This document shows positions 1 to 10,664 of a stretch of DNA of 64,000 bases, one piece after another. Position numbers and translations under genes: made by a program. The stretch's first letter is position 1, and every line of letters begins with the position of its first letter. The notes beneath the pieces were generated by a model. It saw only the letters and a program-made list of their open reading frames with translations. It did no database searches and was not told where the DNA came from. This stretch comes from an uncultured Phocaeicola sp. (GTDB taxonomy: Bacteria; Bacteroidota; Bacteroidia; Bacteroidales; Bacteroidaceae): the NCBI GenBank assembly GCA_944320815.1, contig CALUIZ010000003.1:62001-126000 (forward strand), given 5' to 3'.

Positions 1-641
1 TTACATATATCGGTAATCCTCAGCCGCATGTGACTCATCCGGACAACAACACGGAAATGACGGATGCATTGTTCCGTGATTATCCGAACTGTACTCACGG
101 ACTGGTCGTTGCACTGGACGATTCTCAGGGCACTACAAGCCAGTTCAGCGGCAAGGGACTTTTCAGCACTTGGTTCTCCGGCAATGAAGAGTGGAGCGGC
201 AAGTTTGTAGGCTGTAACACAGGTAACTCAACCAGTCCGATTGATATGTTCCCGGGTTATCAGGGATACAATAACACTACACTGCTGACCATGTGTTATG
301 AAAGCGGTTCCACTACGCCTTGTGACCCTGCCTATACTTATATCATGGCCTACAGGGAGGCTGTCGCTGTGCCTTCTGTGGCTTCTGTATGGTATATTCC
401 GAGCTTGGCCGAACTGCAGCTGATTTATGATAATATAGGAGATGTAAATGCAGGAATACGCGCTGCCGGAGGAACGGAACTTACTTCTACCGCAACAGGA
501 GTCTTGACAGGCTTCTACTGGAGCAGCAACGAACGTAATGATTCGTTCATGTGGCTGCATCACATGGATGGAGGACCGGAGTTCCTGAACCGTGAACGTG
601 GTTCGCGTGCCGGTTATTTCCGCATGATGCTTGCATTCTAA
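1..641 (+). CDS. DUF1566-like surface protein, C-terminal part (5' truncated)
   Basis: The frame is already open at base 3, so the gene starts before the window; the GTG at base 30 is only an internal valine. The last ~85 residues contain VWYIPSLAELQLIY and FYWSSNERNDSF, the pattern of DUF1566 / Fibrobacter-type C-terminal modules, which have a C-type-lectin-like fold and occur on surface lipoproteins. The stop lies 31 nt before a SusC gene on the same strand, so the protein is probably the last part of an upstream PUL gene, perhaps a surface glycan-binding protein. The function is inferred from position; no catalytic motif is visible in this part. Confidence 0.7.
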   Translation, partial: TYIGNPQPHVTHPDNNTEMTDALFRDYPNCTHGLVVALDDSQGTTSQFSGKGLFSTWFSGNEEWSGKFVGCNTGNSTSPIDMFPGYQGYNNTTLLTMCYESGSTTPCDPAYTYIMAYREAVAVPSVASVWYIPSLAELQLIYDNIGDVNAGIRAAGGTELTSTATGVLTGFYWSSNERNDSFMWLHHMDGGPEFLNRERGSRAGYFRMMLAF

Positions 642-672
642 AAACTTATGTTAATCAAGAAGACACTAACTT

Positions 673-3600
673 ATGAATAAGAAAAACTATATAAAAGTCA
701 CCGCTCTGCCGATGGCCCTGTTTTTCTCTGCCTTAGCCGTTGCGCCGTTTTTCGGTAGTCAGGCTTATGCCGCTGTGGAAGCCACGCAGCAGCAGGCGAC
801 GATAAAGGGTACGGTGGTCGACAGCAACGGTGAACCCGTAATCGGGGCGAGCGTCGTCATCGAGGGTACCACTACGGGTACCATTACCGATATCGACGGT
901 GTGTTTATGCTGAACTGTCAGCCGGGCACGAAACTTCAGATTTCGTTTATCGGATACACCACAAAGACGGTGCCGGCCAAGGCAGACATGAAGGTGGTGA
1001 TGGAAGACGACAGCCAGATGCTTCAGGAAGTGCAGGTCGTGGCCTACGGTGTACAGAAGAAGGTGACCGTGACCGGTGCAATCTCCAGTGTCGGCTCTGA
1101 AGAACTGACCCGTACTCCGGTAAGTTCCGTAAACAACGTCCTCGGCGGTCAGATGACCGGTTTGACCACCGTGCAGTATTCCGGTGAGCCGGGTTCGGAT
1201 GCGGCCGACATATTCGTGCGTGGTAAGGCCACGTTCAACGATTCGTCTCCGCTGATTCAGGTGGACGGTGTGGAACGAAGCATGAGCGACATCGACCCGA
1301 ATGAAATTGAAAGCGTGACCGTGCTGAAGGACGCTTCGGCTACTGCCGTGTTCGGTATCCGTGGTGCGAACGGTGTGATCCTGATCACCACTAAGCGCGG
1401 TAAGGAAGGAAAGGCAACCGTCACGTTCAACACCTCTGCCAGTATCCTCCAGCCGACCAAGATGGTGGAACAGGCCAATTCATACGAATATGCCACGTTC
1501 TATAACCAGCTGATGATAAACGACGGGGCGGCTCCGAGATTTTCGGATGTACTGGTCCAGAAGTTTAAGGATCATTCCGACCCGATTCTTTATCCGGATA
1601 CCCGCTGGGCGGATTATATCATGAAGAACATGGCTTTGCAGACCCAGCATAACCTGAGTATTTCCGGAGGTACTGACAGGGTGCGTTATTTCATTTCTGC
1701 CGGTGCCTATACGCAGGGCGGTCTGTTCCAGAATTTTGAGCTTCCGTACGATGTAAGTTATTCTTACAAGCGTTTCAACTATCGTGCCAACTTCGATATT
1801 GACGTGACGAAGACCACGTTGCTGTCGTTCAATCTGGCCGGCAACGTCGACAATTCCTATAAGCCGCATACGAGCCAGGGAGTTTCCGGTATGATTAAGA
1901 ATATGTACTATGCCACTCCTTTCTCCAGCCCGGGAATCGTGGACGGAGTCGGATATGTGGTGACCGCACAGGATTACGGAGGTGAAGACGGCCTTCCTTT
2001 TGTGGGGGGTACGGGTATGTCGTATTATGGAAGCGGATTCGACCGTGCCAGCAACAACAAGCTGACGGCCGACTTGATACTCGACCAGAAACTGGACTTC
2101 ATCACGAAGGGGCTGTCTGTCAAGGTGAAAGGTTCATATAACAGCTCGTTTGTCGTGACCAAGACAGGTACAGGTGGTGCAGTGGCTACCTATACTCCGG
2201 TTCCGCAGGAAGACGGAAGCCTGAAGTACCGTAAATCGGGTGAGAATACGGACGTGCGCTATTCTTACAGCAACAGCAAGGCGCGTGACTGGTACATGGA
2301 AGCCAGCCTGAACTATGCCCGTTCTTTCGGCGACCACAATGTGACGGCACTGTTCCTTTACAACCAGTCGAAGGAATACTATTATGGATCACAGTATAGT
2401 GACGTACCTCGTGGATATGTCGGTCTGGTGGGCCGTGTCACTTACGACTGGCAGAGCCGCTATATGGCCGAATTCAACATCGGTTACAACGGTTCGGAAA
2501 ACTTCGCACCCGAACGCCGTTTCGGTACGTTCCCCGCAGGATCTCTTGGATGGATCATGAGTGAGGAAAAGTGGTTCCAGCCGCTGAAGCCTTGGGTCAG
2601 CTTCCTGAAGCTGCGTGCCAGTGTGGGTATGGTCGGTAACGACAAGACACCGAACAAGGACATGCGTTTCCTGTATCTTCCCGACCCGTATCAGGTGAAC
2701 AATGCTGATCTTCCTAACCGTTCCAATAATTCCGGTTATGCCTATGCGTTCGGTATTGAGAACAGTACGGTAAGTATGGGAGCCCGGGAACTTTCAAAGA
2801 ACAATGCGGAAGTGGGATGGGAAACCGCTCTCAAGCAGAACTATGGTATCGACATGAACTTCTTTGATGACCGTCTGCGCACTTCAATCGACTATTACCG
2901 TGAGCATCGTAAGGACATTCTTCTGCTTGACGGAACGGCACCGAGCCTTATCGGTTTCACAGTGCCTTATGCAAACCTCGGTGAGGTGAACAGTTGGGGA
3001 TGGGAACTTTCTTTGAAGTGGAACGACCGGATAGGAGACAGCTTCCGTTATTGGGCAAACCTGAACCTGTCGTACAACCAGAATGAAATCATTGAGGACA
3101 AGCAGGCTCCGCAGAGTTATGACTATCAGTATACTAAGGGACATCGTATCGGTGCACGTTCGCAGTATGTGTTCTTCCGCTATTACGATGAGCAGACACC
3201 GGAGTTGTATGAAAAGACATTCAACCGTCCTTATCCGGAACAGATGACCGTGCTTCAGAACGGTGATGCCGTGTATGTGGACTTGAACGGCGACCGTATC
3301 ATCGACTCAAACGATATGAGCCGTGACTATGGTTATACGGACGATCCGGAATACATGCTCGGTTTCAATCTGGGATTCAGTTGGAAGAACTGGGAAGTGA
3401 GCACACAGTGGACAGCCGCATGGAATGTGAGCCGTATGATTTCCGACGTGTTCCGCCAGCCGTTCTTCTCTGCTGCCGACCCGGAAACGGGAGGTCTGTT
3501 GGCATACCATCTGGACAACACATGGACACCGGACAACCCGTCGCAGGACGCGAAATATCCGCGCGCCACATTCACGAACCGCAACAACAACTATGCGACT

Positions 3601-3840
3601 TCCACTCTGTATGAACAGGATTCGAAGTATCTGCGTCTGAAAACTTTGCAGGTGGCTTACAACTTTGACCTTCCGTTCATGAAGAAACTGGGACTGAACA
3701 CGCTTCAGTTGGCGTTCAGCGGATACAACTTGTGGACAGTGACTCCGTATCTGTGGGGCGACCCGGAAACAAGAGCCAGCAACGCGCCCTCTTATCCGTT
3801 GTCTAAGACTTATACGTTGAGCTTGAAAGTAGGATTTTAA
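673..3840 (+). CDS. SusC/RagA-type TonB-dependent transporter (pair 1)
   Basis: 1055-aa outer-membrane importer of oligosaccharides, energised by TonB. A signal peptide (residues ~1-33, ending AYA) is followed by a carboxypeptidase-D-like regulatory domain (~42-115, GTVVDSNGEPVIGASV) and a plug with the SusC signature DPNEIESVTVLKDASATAVF and RGANGVILITTKRG. The rest is a long beta-barrel ending in KVGF with a terminal aromatic residue. The length is normal for the family. A SusD gene follows after 5 nt. No anti-sigma-binding N-terminal extension is seen, so control probably comes from a regulator outside the window. The pectin substrate is inferred from the PL11 lyase at the end of the locus. 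Confidence 0.95.
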   Translation: MNKKNYIKVTALPMALFFSALAVAPFFGSQAYAAVEATQQQATIKGTVVDSNGEPVIGASVVIEGTTTGTITDIDGVFMLNCQPGTKLQISFIGYTTKTVPAKADMKVVMEDDSQMLQEVQVVAYGVQKKVTVTGAISSVGSEELTRTPVSSVNNVLGGQMTGLTTVQYSGEPGSDAADIFVRGKATFNDSSPLIQVDGVERSMSDIDPNEIESVTVLKDASATAVFGIRGANGVILITTKRGKEGKATVTFNTSASILQPTKMVEQANSYEYATFYNQLMINDGAAPRFSDVLVQKFKDHSDPILYPDTRWADYIMKNMALQTQHNLSISGGTDRVRYFISAGAYTQGGLFQNFELPYDVSYSYKRFNYRANFDIDVTKTTLLSFNLAGNVDNSYKPHTSQGVSGMIKNMYYATPFSSPGIVDGVGYVVTAQDYGGEDGLPFVGGTGMSYYGSGFDRASNNKLTADLILDQKLDFITKGLSVKVKGSYNSSFVVTKTGTGGAVATYTPVPQEDGSLKYRKSGENTDVRYSYSNSKARDWYMEASLNYARSFGDHNVTALFLYNQSKEYYYGSQYSDVPRGYVGLVGRVTYDWQSRYMAEFNIGYNGSENFAPERRFGTFPAGSLGWIMSEEKWFQPLKPWVSFLKLRASVGMVGNDKTPNKDMRFLYLPDPYQVNNADLPNRSNNSGYAYAFGIENSTVSMGARELSKNNAEVGWETALKQNYGIDMNFFDDRLRTSIDYYREHRKDILLLDGTAPSLIGFTVPYANLGEVNSWGWELSLKWNDRIGDSFRYWANLNLSYNQNEIIEDKQAPQSYDYQYTKGHRIGARSQYVFFRYYDEQTPELYEKTFNRPYPEQMTVLQNGDAVYVDLNGDRIIDSNDMSRDYGYTDDPEYMLGFNLGFSWKNWEVSTQWTAAWNVSRMISDVFRQPFFSAADPETGGLLAYHLDNTWTPDNPSQDAKYPRATFTNRNNNYATSTLYEQDSKYLRLKTLQVAYNFDLPFMKKLGLNTLQLAFSGYNLWTVTPYLWGDPETRASNAPSYPLSKTYTLSLKVGF

Positions 3841-3845
3841 AAATT

Positions 3846-5840
3846 ATGAGGATGAAAAAAATGAAATCAAGATATAAATGCCTGGTCGGCGCATGGGTGG
3901 TCGCTTCTTTGGCGGCGACATCCTGTGTGGATGACATGAAGTTCGGAAATGCGTTTCTGGACAAGGTGTCGGGTTCGACGGCTACGATAGATACGGTGTT
4001 TAACAGTGCCATTTATACGCGGCAGTTCTTGAATGGTATTTACGGACGCCAATATTATGGGTTGCCATACAGCAACAACAGCGATCTGTTGCCGGCTTCA
4101 AGCAGTCCGTATTGCGGAAAGATGGATGCCTTGACCGACTGCTGGCAGCTTCACTGGACGGGTGCCGCTTTGCCCGATCAATATTACAGTGCTATGCATA
4201 CGGCCAATTATAGCCGTAATCAGGACAAGTTCGGTTATTCGGACGAACAGGTTTGGCAAGTGGTCCGTGCATGCTGGCTGCTGATTGAAAATATAGACAA
4301 GACTCCTGGACTGGGTGCTGAAGAAAAGGCACGTATGGTTGCTGAAGCAAAATGTCTGATCGCTACGCGTTATTTCGATTTGTTCCGTCATTATGGTGGA
4401 CTGCCTATATTGGAACATTCGTTCATGGGTAATGAATCTTCATATGAATGTCCGCGTGCAACGGTAGAAGAGACTGTGAACTTTATGATCCGGATGCTGG
4501 ATGAGGCGATTGATTCAAATGCCCTGCCTTGGGCTTACGATGGGGTCAACGCCAATTCGTCTGAAACCGGACGTTGGACGCTGGCCGGAGCGATGGCACT
4601 GAAGTGCAAGATCTGGCAGTTTGCCGCATCTCCGCTGTTCAATGACAATCAGGGATATGCAGGCGGAAGCTCGGAAGCAGAACAGCAGCATCTGGTATGG
4701 TATGGCGGTTACCGCGCTGAATTGTGGAATAACTGTCTGACTGCCTGCCAGGAATTCTTCAATGAATTGTCTTCAAGGGGATATTATGAGTTAAGACAGT
4801 CTGTGAACACTACACCGGCAGGATATCGCTATGCTTATCGTATGGGATATATCGCCCAGGGAAGTAAGGAAGTGATTCATTCGGTTCGTGTGCAGATGGG
4901 TGATGCCTTCAACTCAAGTACTTATATGTGGCATAGCTGGGCTGATATAGGACGAAATTCTTATACACCGACTCAAGAATATGTGGAAATGTTCCCATGG
5001 GCTGACGGAACCCCATTTAATTGGAATGAGACGGCAGCCGAAGGGCGTTTGGACGAGATGTTTATGACAGGAACTGTGGCTGAAGGTGTCAACCTTACGC
5101 GTGACCCACGTCTGTATGAGTCAGTTCGTGTAAATGGCCTTCAGAAGGTGCTTGACTGGACAACCGAAGCGGGACTGATGAGTGGACAGCCCTACGAATT
5201 GTGGGTAGGCGGTTATGACGCACTCCAGAATTCTGCTTTGGAGACAGGCTCTTATGCCACAGGGTATGATAATATGAAGTATTATTTAGGTACGGAATAT
5301 CAGCGTCAATATTGTCAGTGGGTGACGCTTCGTCTGTCTGACCTTTATCTGACATATGCGGAAGCTCTGCTTCAGGCTCAGAATGACTGCACCGGTGCGC
5401 TTAACTGGATTGACCAGGTACGTGCCCGTGTAGGTCTTGGCGGACTGGCAGATTGCAATCCGGGCAAGAACCTGACTTCAGACAAGAATGCGCTGCTGGA
5501 GGAACTGCTGCGCGAACGTGCCTGTGAGCTGGGAATGGAAGATGCCCGCTATTATGACCTGATCCGTTACAAACGTGCCGACATCTTTGAAAAGGAACTG
5601 CATGGTTTGTTGATTTATCGTCTGAATGATGCAGGAGAACGCGTACAGACCAAATGGTTTGAAGGTGACCAGAACAGCGGTGCGCCTCAGCCTACTCATT
5701 TTGACTATGAGAAATTTGTACTGAAGACTCCTCGCCGTATATGGTGGGATTATGGCTTTGATTCAAAATGGTATCTGTCACCTTTCCCGCAGACGGAAAT
5801 CAACAAGGCTTATGGGTTGGTTCAGAATCCGGGTTGGTGA
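3846..5840 (+). CDS. SusD/RagB-type glycan-binding lipoprotein (pair 1)
   Basis: 664-aa cell-surface lipoprotein that forms the lid of the SusC transporter. The N-terminus has a lipoprotein signal with lipobox LAATSC (Cys ~27). TPR-like SusD helices follow, including KCLIATRYFDLFRHYGGLPI, and the C-terminal half has LRLSDLYLTYAEALLQ and LLRERACELGMEDARYYDL, the usual SusD landmarks. It ends with FPQTEINKAYGLVQNPGW, the common SusD tail. It is longer than the usual 500-600 aa, with extra sequence in the middle. Two starts are possible (ATG at 3846 and 3852); the first is used. It is translated just after its SusC partner. Confidence 0.93.
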   Translation: MRMKKMKSRYKCLVGAWVVASLAATSCVDDMKFGNAFLDKVSGSTATIDTVFNSAIYTRQFLNGIYGRQYYGLPYSNNSDLLPASSSPYCGKMDALTDCWQLHWTGAALPDQYYSAMHTANYSRNQDKFGYSDEQVWQVVRACWLLIENIDKTPGLGAEEKARMVAEAKCLIATRYFDLFRHYGGLPILEHSFMGNESSYECPRATVEETVNFMIRMLDEAIDSNALPWAYDGVNANSSETGRWTLAGAMALKCKIWQFAASPLFNDNQGYAGGSSEAEQQHLVWYGGYRAELWNNCLTACQEFFNELSSRGYYELRQSVNTTPAGYRYAYRMGYIAQGSKEVIHSVRVQMGDAFNSSTYMWHSWADIGRNSYTPTQEYVEMFPWADGTPFNWNETAAEGRLDEMFMTGTVAEGVNLTRDPRLYESVRVNGLQKVLDWTTEAGLMSGQPYELWVGGYDALQNSALETGSYATGYDNMKYYLGTEYQRQYCQWVTLRLSDLYLTYAEALLQAQNDCTGALNWIDQVRARVGLGGLADCNPGKNLTSDKNALLEELLRERACELGMEDARYYDLIRYKRADIFEKELHGLLIYRLNDAGERVQTKWFEGDQNSGAPQPTHFDYEKFVLKTPRRIWWDYGFDSKWYLSPFPQTEINKAYGLVQNPGW

Positions 5841-5881
5841 TTTGCAAACAAGATATGTAAACGATATTTGAATAAGATATT

Positions 5882-8800
5882 ATGAGAAAATATAAAAATC
5901 TGATACTGACGTGTCTGGCTTGTGTGGCAATTCCGGCAGGAGCACAGGATGCGGAAAACAGCGTGACGGGTGTCGTTGTCGACAAATGGGGGAATCCTGT
6001 TTACGGCGCATCCGTGATGGTGGCAGGCGCACCGGACACAAGGGTGGAAACCGATGAAAACGGTAAATTTGAGATAGAATCCGCCATCAATCAGAAACTG
6101 GAAGTGGTTGCCGTAGACAAGGGAAAAGTGACGGTGGACGCAAACAGCAAAGTGGTGAAGGTGGTGATGGACTATGCCGGACAGACAATTGATATAGGTG
6201 CCAGCCGCACGTTCACGCGGGGCGAATCTACTGCTGCCGTGTCAACGATTTATAGCGAAGACTTTGACAAACGCAGTGCCAAGAATCTTTCGAACTCATT
6301 GCTGGGTCAAGGCAATGGTATGGTGGTGCTGCAGGGAGCCGGAACGTATGCTGATGCGGAGCCTACTTTCTATGTCCGTGGCCTTCAGAGCCTTTCCAGC
6401 AGTGCCCCGTTGGTGCTGGTGGATGGTCTGGAACGTGACATGTCACTGATAAGTCCGGAAGAGGTGGAATCGGTTTCTATCCTGAAGGATGCCGCTGCCG
6501 TAGCCTTGTATGGTTATAAGGGAGTGAACGGAGTCATTCTGGTCACCACCAAACGCGGTAAATACAATTCGAGGGAAATAAAGTTCACTTATGACCATGT
6601 GAACAACTTCATGTCGAGAAAACCGGAGTTTGTGGATGCGGCCACTTATGCACAGGCTTACAATGAAGCCCGTGGATATGAAGGTCTCGGCGCGCGTTAC
6701 AATGATGCGGAAATCGGTTATTTCCGTAACGGCAACGACCCTTACCGTTATCCGAACGTGAACTGGGTGGACGAGACGTTCAAGAACTCGGGAATTTCCA
6801 ACAAGTACACGCTTGAACTCCGTGGAGGAGGTTCCAAGTTCCGTTATTATACGATGCTTGACCTGGTGACCGACAGAGGATTCATCAGCGATGGTGACAC
6901 GAACGGAGACTATTCTACCCAGAACAAATATTCGCGTGCCAACCTGCGCACGAATATGGACATTGACGTGACCGCTTCCACCAAGCTGAAGGTGAACATC
7001 CTCGGTACGCTGTCTGAATCACTGGCTCCCGGAAACAACGCTAATCTGTGGGACATGATTTATACGGTTCCGTCGGCTGCCTTCCCTGTACGTGCGGAAG
7101 ACGGGACATGGGGCGGAAACAATACCACATGGCTCGGAACCCAGAATCCTGTGGCCCAGTCACGTGGAGCCGGATATGCAAAAGGACATATGCGCAGCCT
7201 TCTGGCAGACCTGACCCTTACGCAGGATTTGTCGACCATCACTGAAGGTCTGGGAGCAAGTTTCCGCATCGCTTACGACAACTATTCGGCTATTCTGGAA
7301 GATCATAGTATGGCTTATACCTACACGGGTTATTCTCCGACATACGACGCGAGCACGGGAGCCGTATATTATACGACTACCACCGGTGGTGAGCCGACTG
7401 GAATGGGAAAGGCTGCCAATATCAACGACTGGGCGCGCCAGTTCAATTTCTATGCGGGTCTGGACTATAACCGTTCGTTCAACGGTAAGCACGACCTGTA
7501 TTCTCAGTTGAGATGGGAGTATGAATACAAGGACGCTTTCGGTCTGAACACTACGGTCTACCGTCAGAATGTTTCCTGGTACACTCACTACGGGTTTGAC
7601 AAGCGTTACTATGTAGACCTTGCTCTGGTCGGATCCGAATCCAGCCTTCTGGCTCCGGGCCACAAGTGGGCGTTCTCTCCGACCGTATCGGCTGCATGGG
7701 TGCTGTCGGAAGAAAACTTCATGAAGAATGTTTCCTGGATTGATTTCCTGAAACTCCGCGCTTCATTCGGTATCATCAATGTGGATTATCTGCCGAAAGA
7801 CGGTGATGACACCACTTACGATTACTGGACACAGATTTATGCCACTTCCGGTACGCGTTTCATCTTCGACAACTCGTTCGACTCGGATTTCGGTATGACA
7901 GAAATGAGCCGTCTGGCCAGCACGAACTATACGCATGAAAAAGCCTACAAATACAATGTCGGCATCGATGCGACACTGTTTAAAGGGCTGAACCTGAGCG
8001 TGGACGGCTACTATCAGCGCAGAAAAGATATCTGGGTTACTTCAGAGGGAAAATATACCGCAGTTTTGGGGCAGGACGCTCCTTTTGAAAACGCAGGTGT
8101 TGTAGACAGTTGGGGTGGTGAGCTTGGACTGGACTATACGAAACGTTTCGGAGATCTGGTAGTTAATGTAGGTGGAAGTTTCTTGTGGAACAGGAACAAG
8201 ATTGTGGAACAACTGGAAGAGCCGCGTCTTTATGACAACCTCATCCGGACCAACCATTCGGTAGACCAGATATACGGTCTGGTGGCAGAAGGGCTTTTCC
8301 GTGATCAGGATGACATCGCAAACAGCATTCCGCAGAATTTCGGTACGGTTTATCCGGGCGACATCAAGTATAAGGATGTGAACGGTGACGGACAGATTGA
8401 TGCCAACGACGAGACGGCAATCGGTTACAGTGCCACTGCACCGGAAATCTATTACACATTCCAGCTTGGAGCGGAATGGAAAGGACTGGGATTCTGTGCA
8501 CAGTTCCAGGGAACGGGACGCTATTCAGCGATTCTGGATGCGAAGAGTATGTTCCGTCCGCTGCTTGCCACCACCACACTGTCCAGCCATTATTATGAGA
8601 ACCGCTGGACACCGGACAATCTGGATGCCAAGTATCCGCGTCTGAGCACGCAGAGCAACACGAACAGCTATCGCAACAGCACACTCTGGCTGGCCGACCG
8701 TTCGTTCCTGAAGCTGCGCAATGTGGAAGTATATTACAACTTCCCGAAGACATGGCTGCAGAAGACGAAGTTCATGAACAGTGCCAAACTGTATGTGAGA

Positions 8801-8911
8801 GGCATTGATCTGTTGTGCTTCGACAAGATTGACGTGGTGGATCCTGAAGCTTATGGAGTATCGGCACCTCTGAACAAGAGTTTCGTTGTCGGTTTGAAGG
8901 TAGGTTTTTAA
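5882..8911 (+). CDS. SusC/RagA-type TonB-dependent transporter (pair 2)
   Basis: 1009-aa outer-membrane importer. The signal peptide ends PAGAQ, followed by a carboxypeptidase-D-like domain (TGVVVDKWGNPVYGASVMV), a plug with PEEVESVSILKDAAAVALYG and GVNGVILVTTKRG, and a barrel ending VGLKVGF. It is clearly divergent from the first SusC: the N-terminal domain is degenerate after ~residue 55 and lacks the usual FIGY motif. It starts 41 nt after SusD 1, so all five downstream PUL genes can lie on one transcript. Tandem pairs in one locus usually handle different oligosaccharides from one polysaccharide; that is inference here. Confidence 0.94.
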   Translation: MRKYKNLILTCLACVAIPAGAQDAENSVTGVVVDKWGNPVYGASVMVAGAPDTRVETDENGKFEIESAINQKLEVVAVDKGKVTVDANSKVVKVVMDYAGQTIDIGASRTFTRGESTAAVSTIYSEDFDKRSAKNLSNSLLGQGNGMVVLQGAGTYADAEPTFYVRGLQSLSSSAPLVLVDGLERDMSLISPEEVESVSILKDAAAVALYGYKGVNGVILVTTKRGKYNSREIKFTYDHVNNFMSRKPEFVDAATYAQAYNEARGYEGLGARYNDAEIGYFRNGNDPYRYPNVNWVDETFKNSGISNKYTLELRGGGSKFRYYTMLDLVTDRGFISDGDTNGDYSTQNKYSRANLRTNMDIDVTASTKLKVNILGTLSESLAPGNNANLWDMIYTVPSAAFPVRAEDGTWGGNNTTWLGTQNPVAQSRGAGYAKGHMRSLLADLTLTQDLSTITEGLGASFRIAYDNYSAILEDHSMAYTYTGYSPTYDASTGAVYYTTTTGGEPTGMGKAANINDWARQFNFYAGLDYNRSFNGKHDLYSQLRWEYEYKDAFGLNTTVYRQNVSWYTHYGFDKRYYVDLALVGSESSLLAPGHKWAFSPTVSAAWVLSEENFMKNVSWIDFLKLRASFGIINVDYLPKDGDDTTYDYWTQIYATSGTRFIFDNSFDSDFGMTEMSRLASTNYTHEKAYKYNVGIDATLFKGLNLSVDGYYQRRKDIWVTSEGKYTAVLGQDAPFENAGVVDSWGGELGLDYTKRFGDLVVNVGGSFLWNRNKIVEQLEEPRLYDNLIRTNHSVDQIYGLVAEGLFRDQDDIANSIPQNFGTVYPGDIKYKDVNGDGQIDANDETAIGYSATAPEIYYTFQLGAEWKGLGFCAQFQGTGRYSAILDAKSMFRPLLATTTLSSHYYENRWTPDNLDAKYPRLSTQSNTNSYRNSTLWLADRSFLKLRNVEVYYNFPKTWLQKTKFMNSAKLYVRGIDLLCFDKIDVVDPEAYGVSAPLNKSFVVGLKVGF

Positions 8912-8930
8912 TCTTTAAAGACGAAAAAGA

Positions 8931-10664
8931 ATGAAAGTGAAAAGACTAATCTATGGTATGTTGTGCATGGGAGTGCTCGCTTCCTGCTCGGATGAGATGA
9001 ACTACCATGAATACAATAATTATGACGAAGACTTTGTGAAGCTGAACTTTTCCAATGTCGGAGGACTGATCACGACCATTTACCGGGGACTGGACCAGGA
9101 CTTCGGCGGAAACTACAGCGGAGCGATGCTGGCTTCGGCGAGCGATGAGGCCCAGTATGCCTATTCGGGCAACTCCATCGAAACGTTCTACAACGGTTCG
9201 TGGAGTCCGACAAACGCGCAGAACAGTGTCTGGAACAGTTGCTACGGCTCGATTTCCAACTGTAACATGTATCTGGACAAGTTTACCGGCCTGACATTCC
9301 CCGAACTGGAACAGAATGCCGACTATAACATTCAGATGTTCCGTTATAACAATTACCAGTATGAAGTGCGTTTCCTGCGTGCCTACTATTATTTCAATCT
9401 GGTGCGCCAGTATGGAGATGTGCCGTTTGCCGATCATTTCCTTGGGGCGGACGAGAGCAATACGCTGTCCCGTCGTCCGGCTTCGGAGGTGTTTGACTAT
9501 ATTATCTCCGAATGTGATGAAATCAAGGATTTGATTGTGGAGGATTATAGTAAGCTCCCGGCGGATGTGGCACCCAGCGTGGTGGAAGGAGGACGCGCGA
9601 ACAAGGCTACTGTATTGGCTTTGAAGGCTCGTGCCGCTTTGTATGCGGCCAGCCCGCTTTTCAATCCGGAAAACAGTCAGGAATTATGGTATCGTGCGGC
9701 TCTGGCCAACAAGGAATTGTTGGACTATTGTGAAAACAAAGGGATGGAACTCGTAAGTTCATATAATTCTCTGTGGGCTGCAACCAATTGGAGCAGCGCG
9801 ACGGATGAAATTATTTTCGGTGTGCGTAACACGGAAAACAGCACGGTGGAAGGATATAACTTCCCGGCTGGTACGGAAAACGGAAAAGGCGGGAATTGCC
9901 CGACACAGAATCTGGTGGACGCTTACCAGACTCTAAACGGATATGATGTCCGTCTTACAGCAAACGGATGGGAAAGTGATGACCCGGCCTTTGACCCGTC
10001 GCAGCCTTATGCCAACCGCGACCCGCGCTTCGCGCTTTCCATCGCCTTTAACGGCGACGCATGGCCTACAAGCTATGGCATCACGCTGAACACCTGTCAG
10101 GGCGGCGCGAACGGTGAGCCTGTCAATGGAGGAACTCCTACCAGTTATTATCTGAAGAAACTGTGTAACGGAACTCTCGACCTGCGTTCGAACAGTACGA
10201 ACAAGACCGCACGCCACACATGGGTTACTTTCCGTCTGGGCGAGTTCTATCTGAATTATGCGGAGGCTGTGTTCCGTTATCTGGGAGGTGCGGACGCTAC
10301 AAATGCGGAATTCCCGACTTCGGCGCGTGCCGCTGCAAGTGTGACCCGTGAGCGTGTCGGTATGCCGGCGTTCCCGATGGGCATGTCGAATGATGAGTTC
10401 TGGGAAGCCTACAAGAAGGAACGTATGGTGGAACTGGCGTTTGAGGGCCATCGTTTCTGGGATGTACGCCGCTGGAAAGAAGCTGAAAAGTATTTCACCA
10501 GCATCAACGAAGTGAAGATAACCGACAACGGAAGCGGCAACTACACTTATACGCTTCAGACTGTGAACCGGACGTGGAAAGACGCTTATTATCTTTTCCC
10601 GATTCCGCAGACAGAAAGGATGAAGAATCCGAACCTGTCGCAGAATCCGGGTTGGGGTGAATAA
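8931..10664 (+). CDS. SusD/RagB-type glycan-binding lipoprotein (pair 2)
   Basis: 577-aa surface lipoprotein with lipobox GVLASC (Cys ~19). The SusD fold is indicated by VRFLRAYYYFNLVRQYGDVP near residue 145, FRLGEFYLNYAEAVFRYLGG near 440, and the KKERMVELAFEGHRFWDVRR motif near 490. It ends FPIPQTERMKNPNLSQNPGW plus GE. The start lies 19 nt after its SusC partner. Length and motif order are ordinary for the family. The ligand cannot be read from the sequence; association with rhamnogalacturonan follows from the lyase next to it. Confidence 0.94.
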   Translation: MKVKRLIYGMLCMGVLASCSDEMNYHEYNNYDEDFVKLNFSNVGGLITTIYRGLDQDFGGNYSGAMLASASDEAQYAYSGNSIETFYNGSWSPTNAQNSVWNSCYGSISNCNMYLDKFTGLTFPELEQNADYNIQMFRYNNYQYEVRFLRAYYYFNLVRQYGDVPFADHFLGADESNTLSRRPASEVFDYIISECDEIKDLIVEDYSKLPADVAPSVVEGGRANKATVLALKARAALYAASPLFNPENSQELWYRAALANKELLDYCENKGMELVSSYNSLWAATNWSSATDEIIFGVRNTENSTVEGYNFPAGTENGKGGNCPTQNLVDAYQTLNGYDVRLTANGWESDDPAFDPSQPYANRDPRFALSIAFNGDAWPTSYGITLNTCQGGANGEPVNGGTPTSYYLKKLCNGTLDLRSNSTNKTARHTWVTFRLGEFYLNYAEAVFRYLGGADATNAEFPTSARAAASVTRERVGMPAFPMGMSNDEFWEAYKKERMVELAFEGHRFWDVRRWKEAEKYFTSINEVKITDNGSGNYTYTLQTVNRTWKDAYYLFPIPQTERMKNPNLSQNPGWGE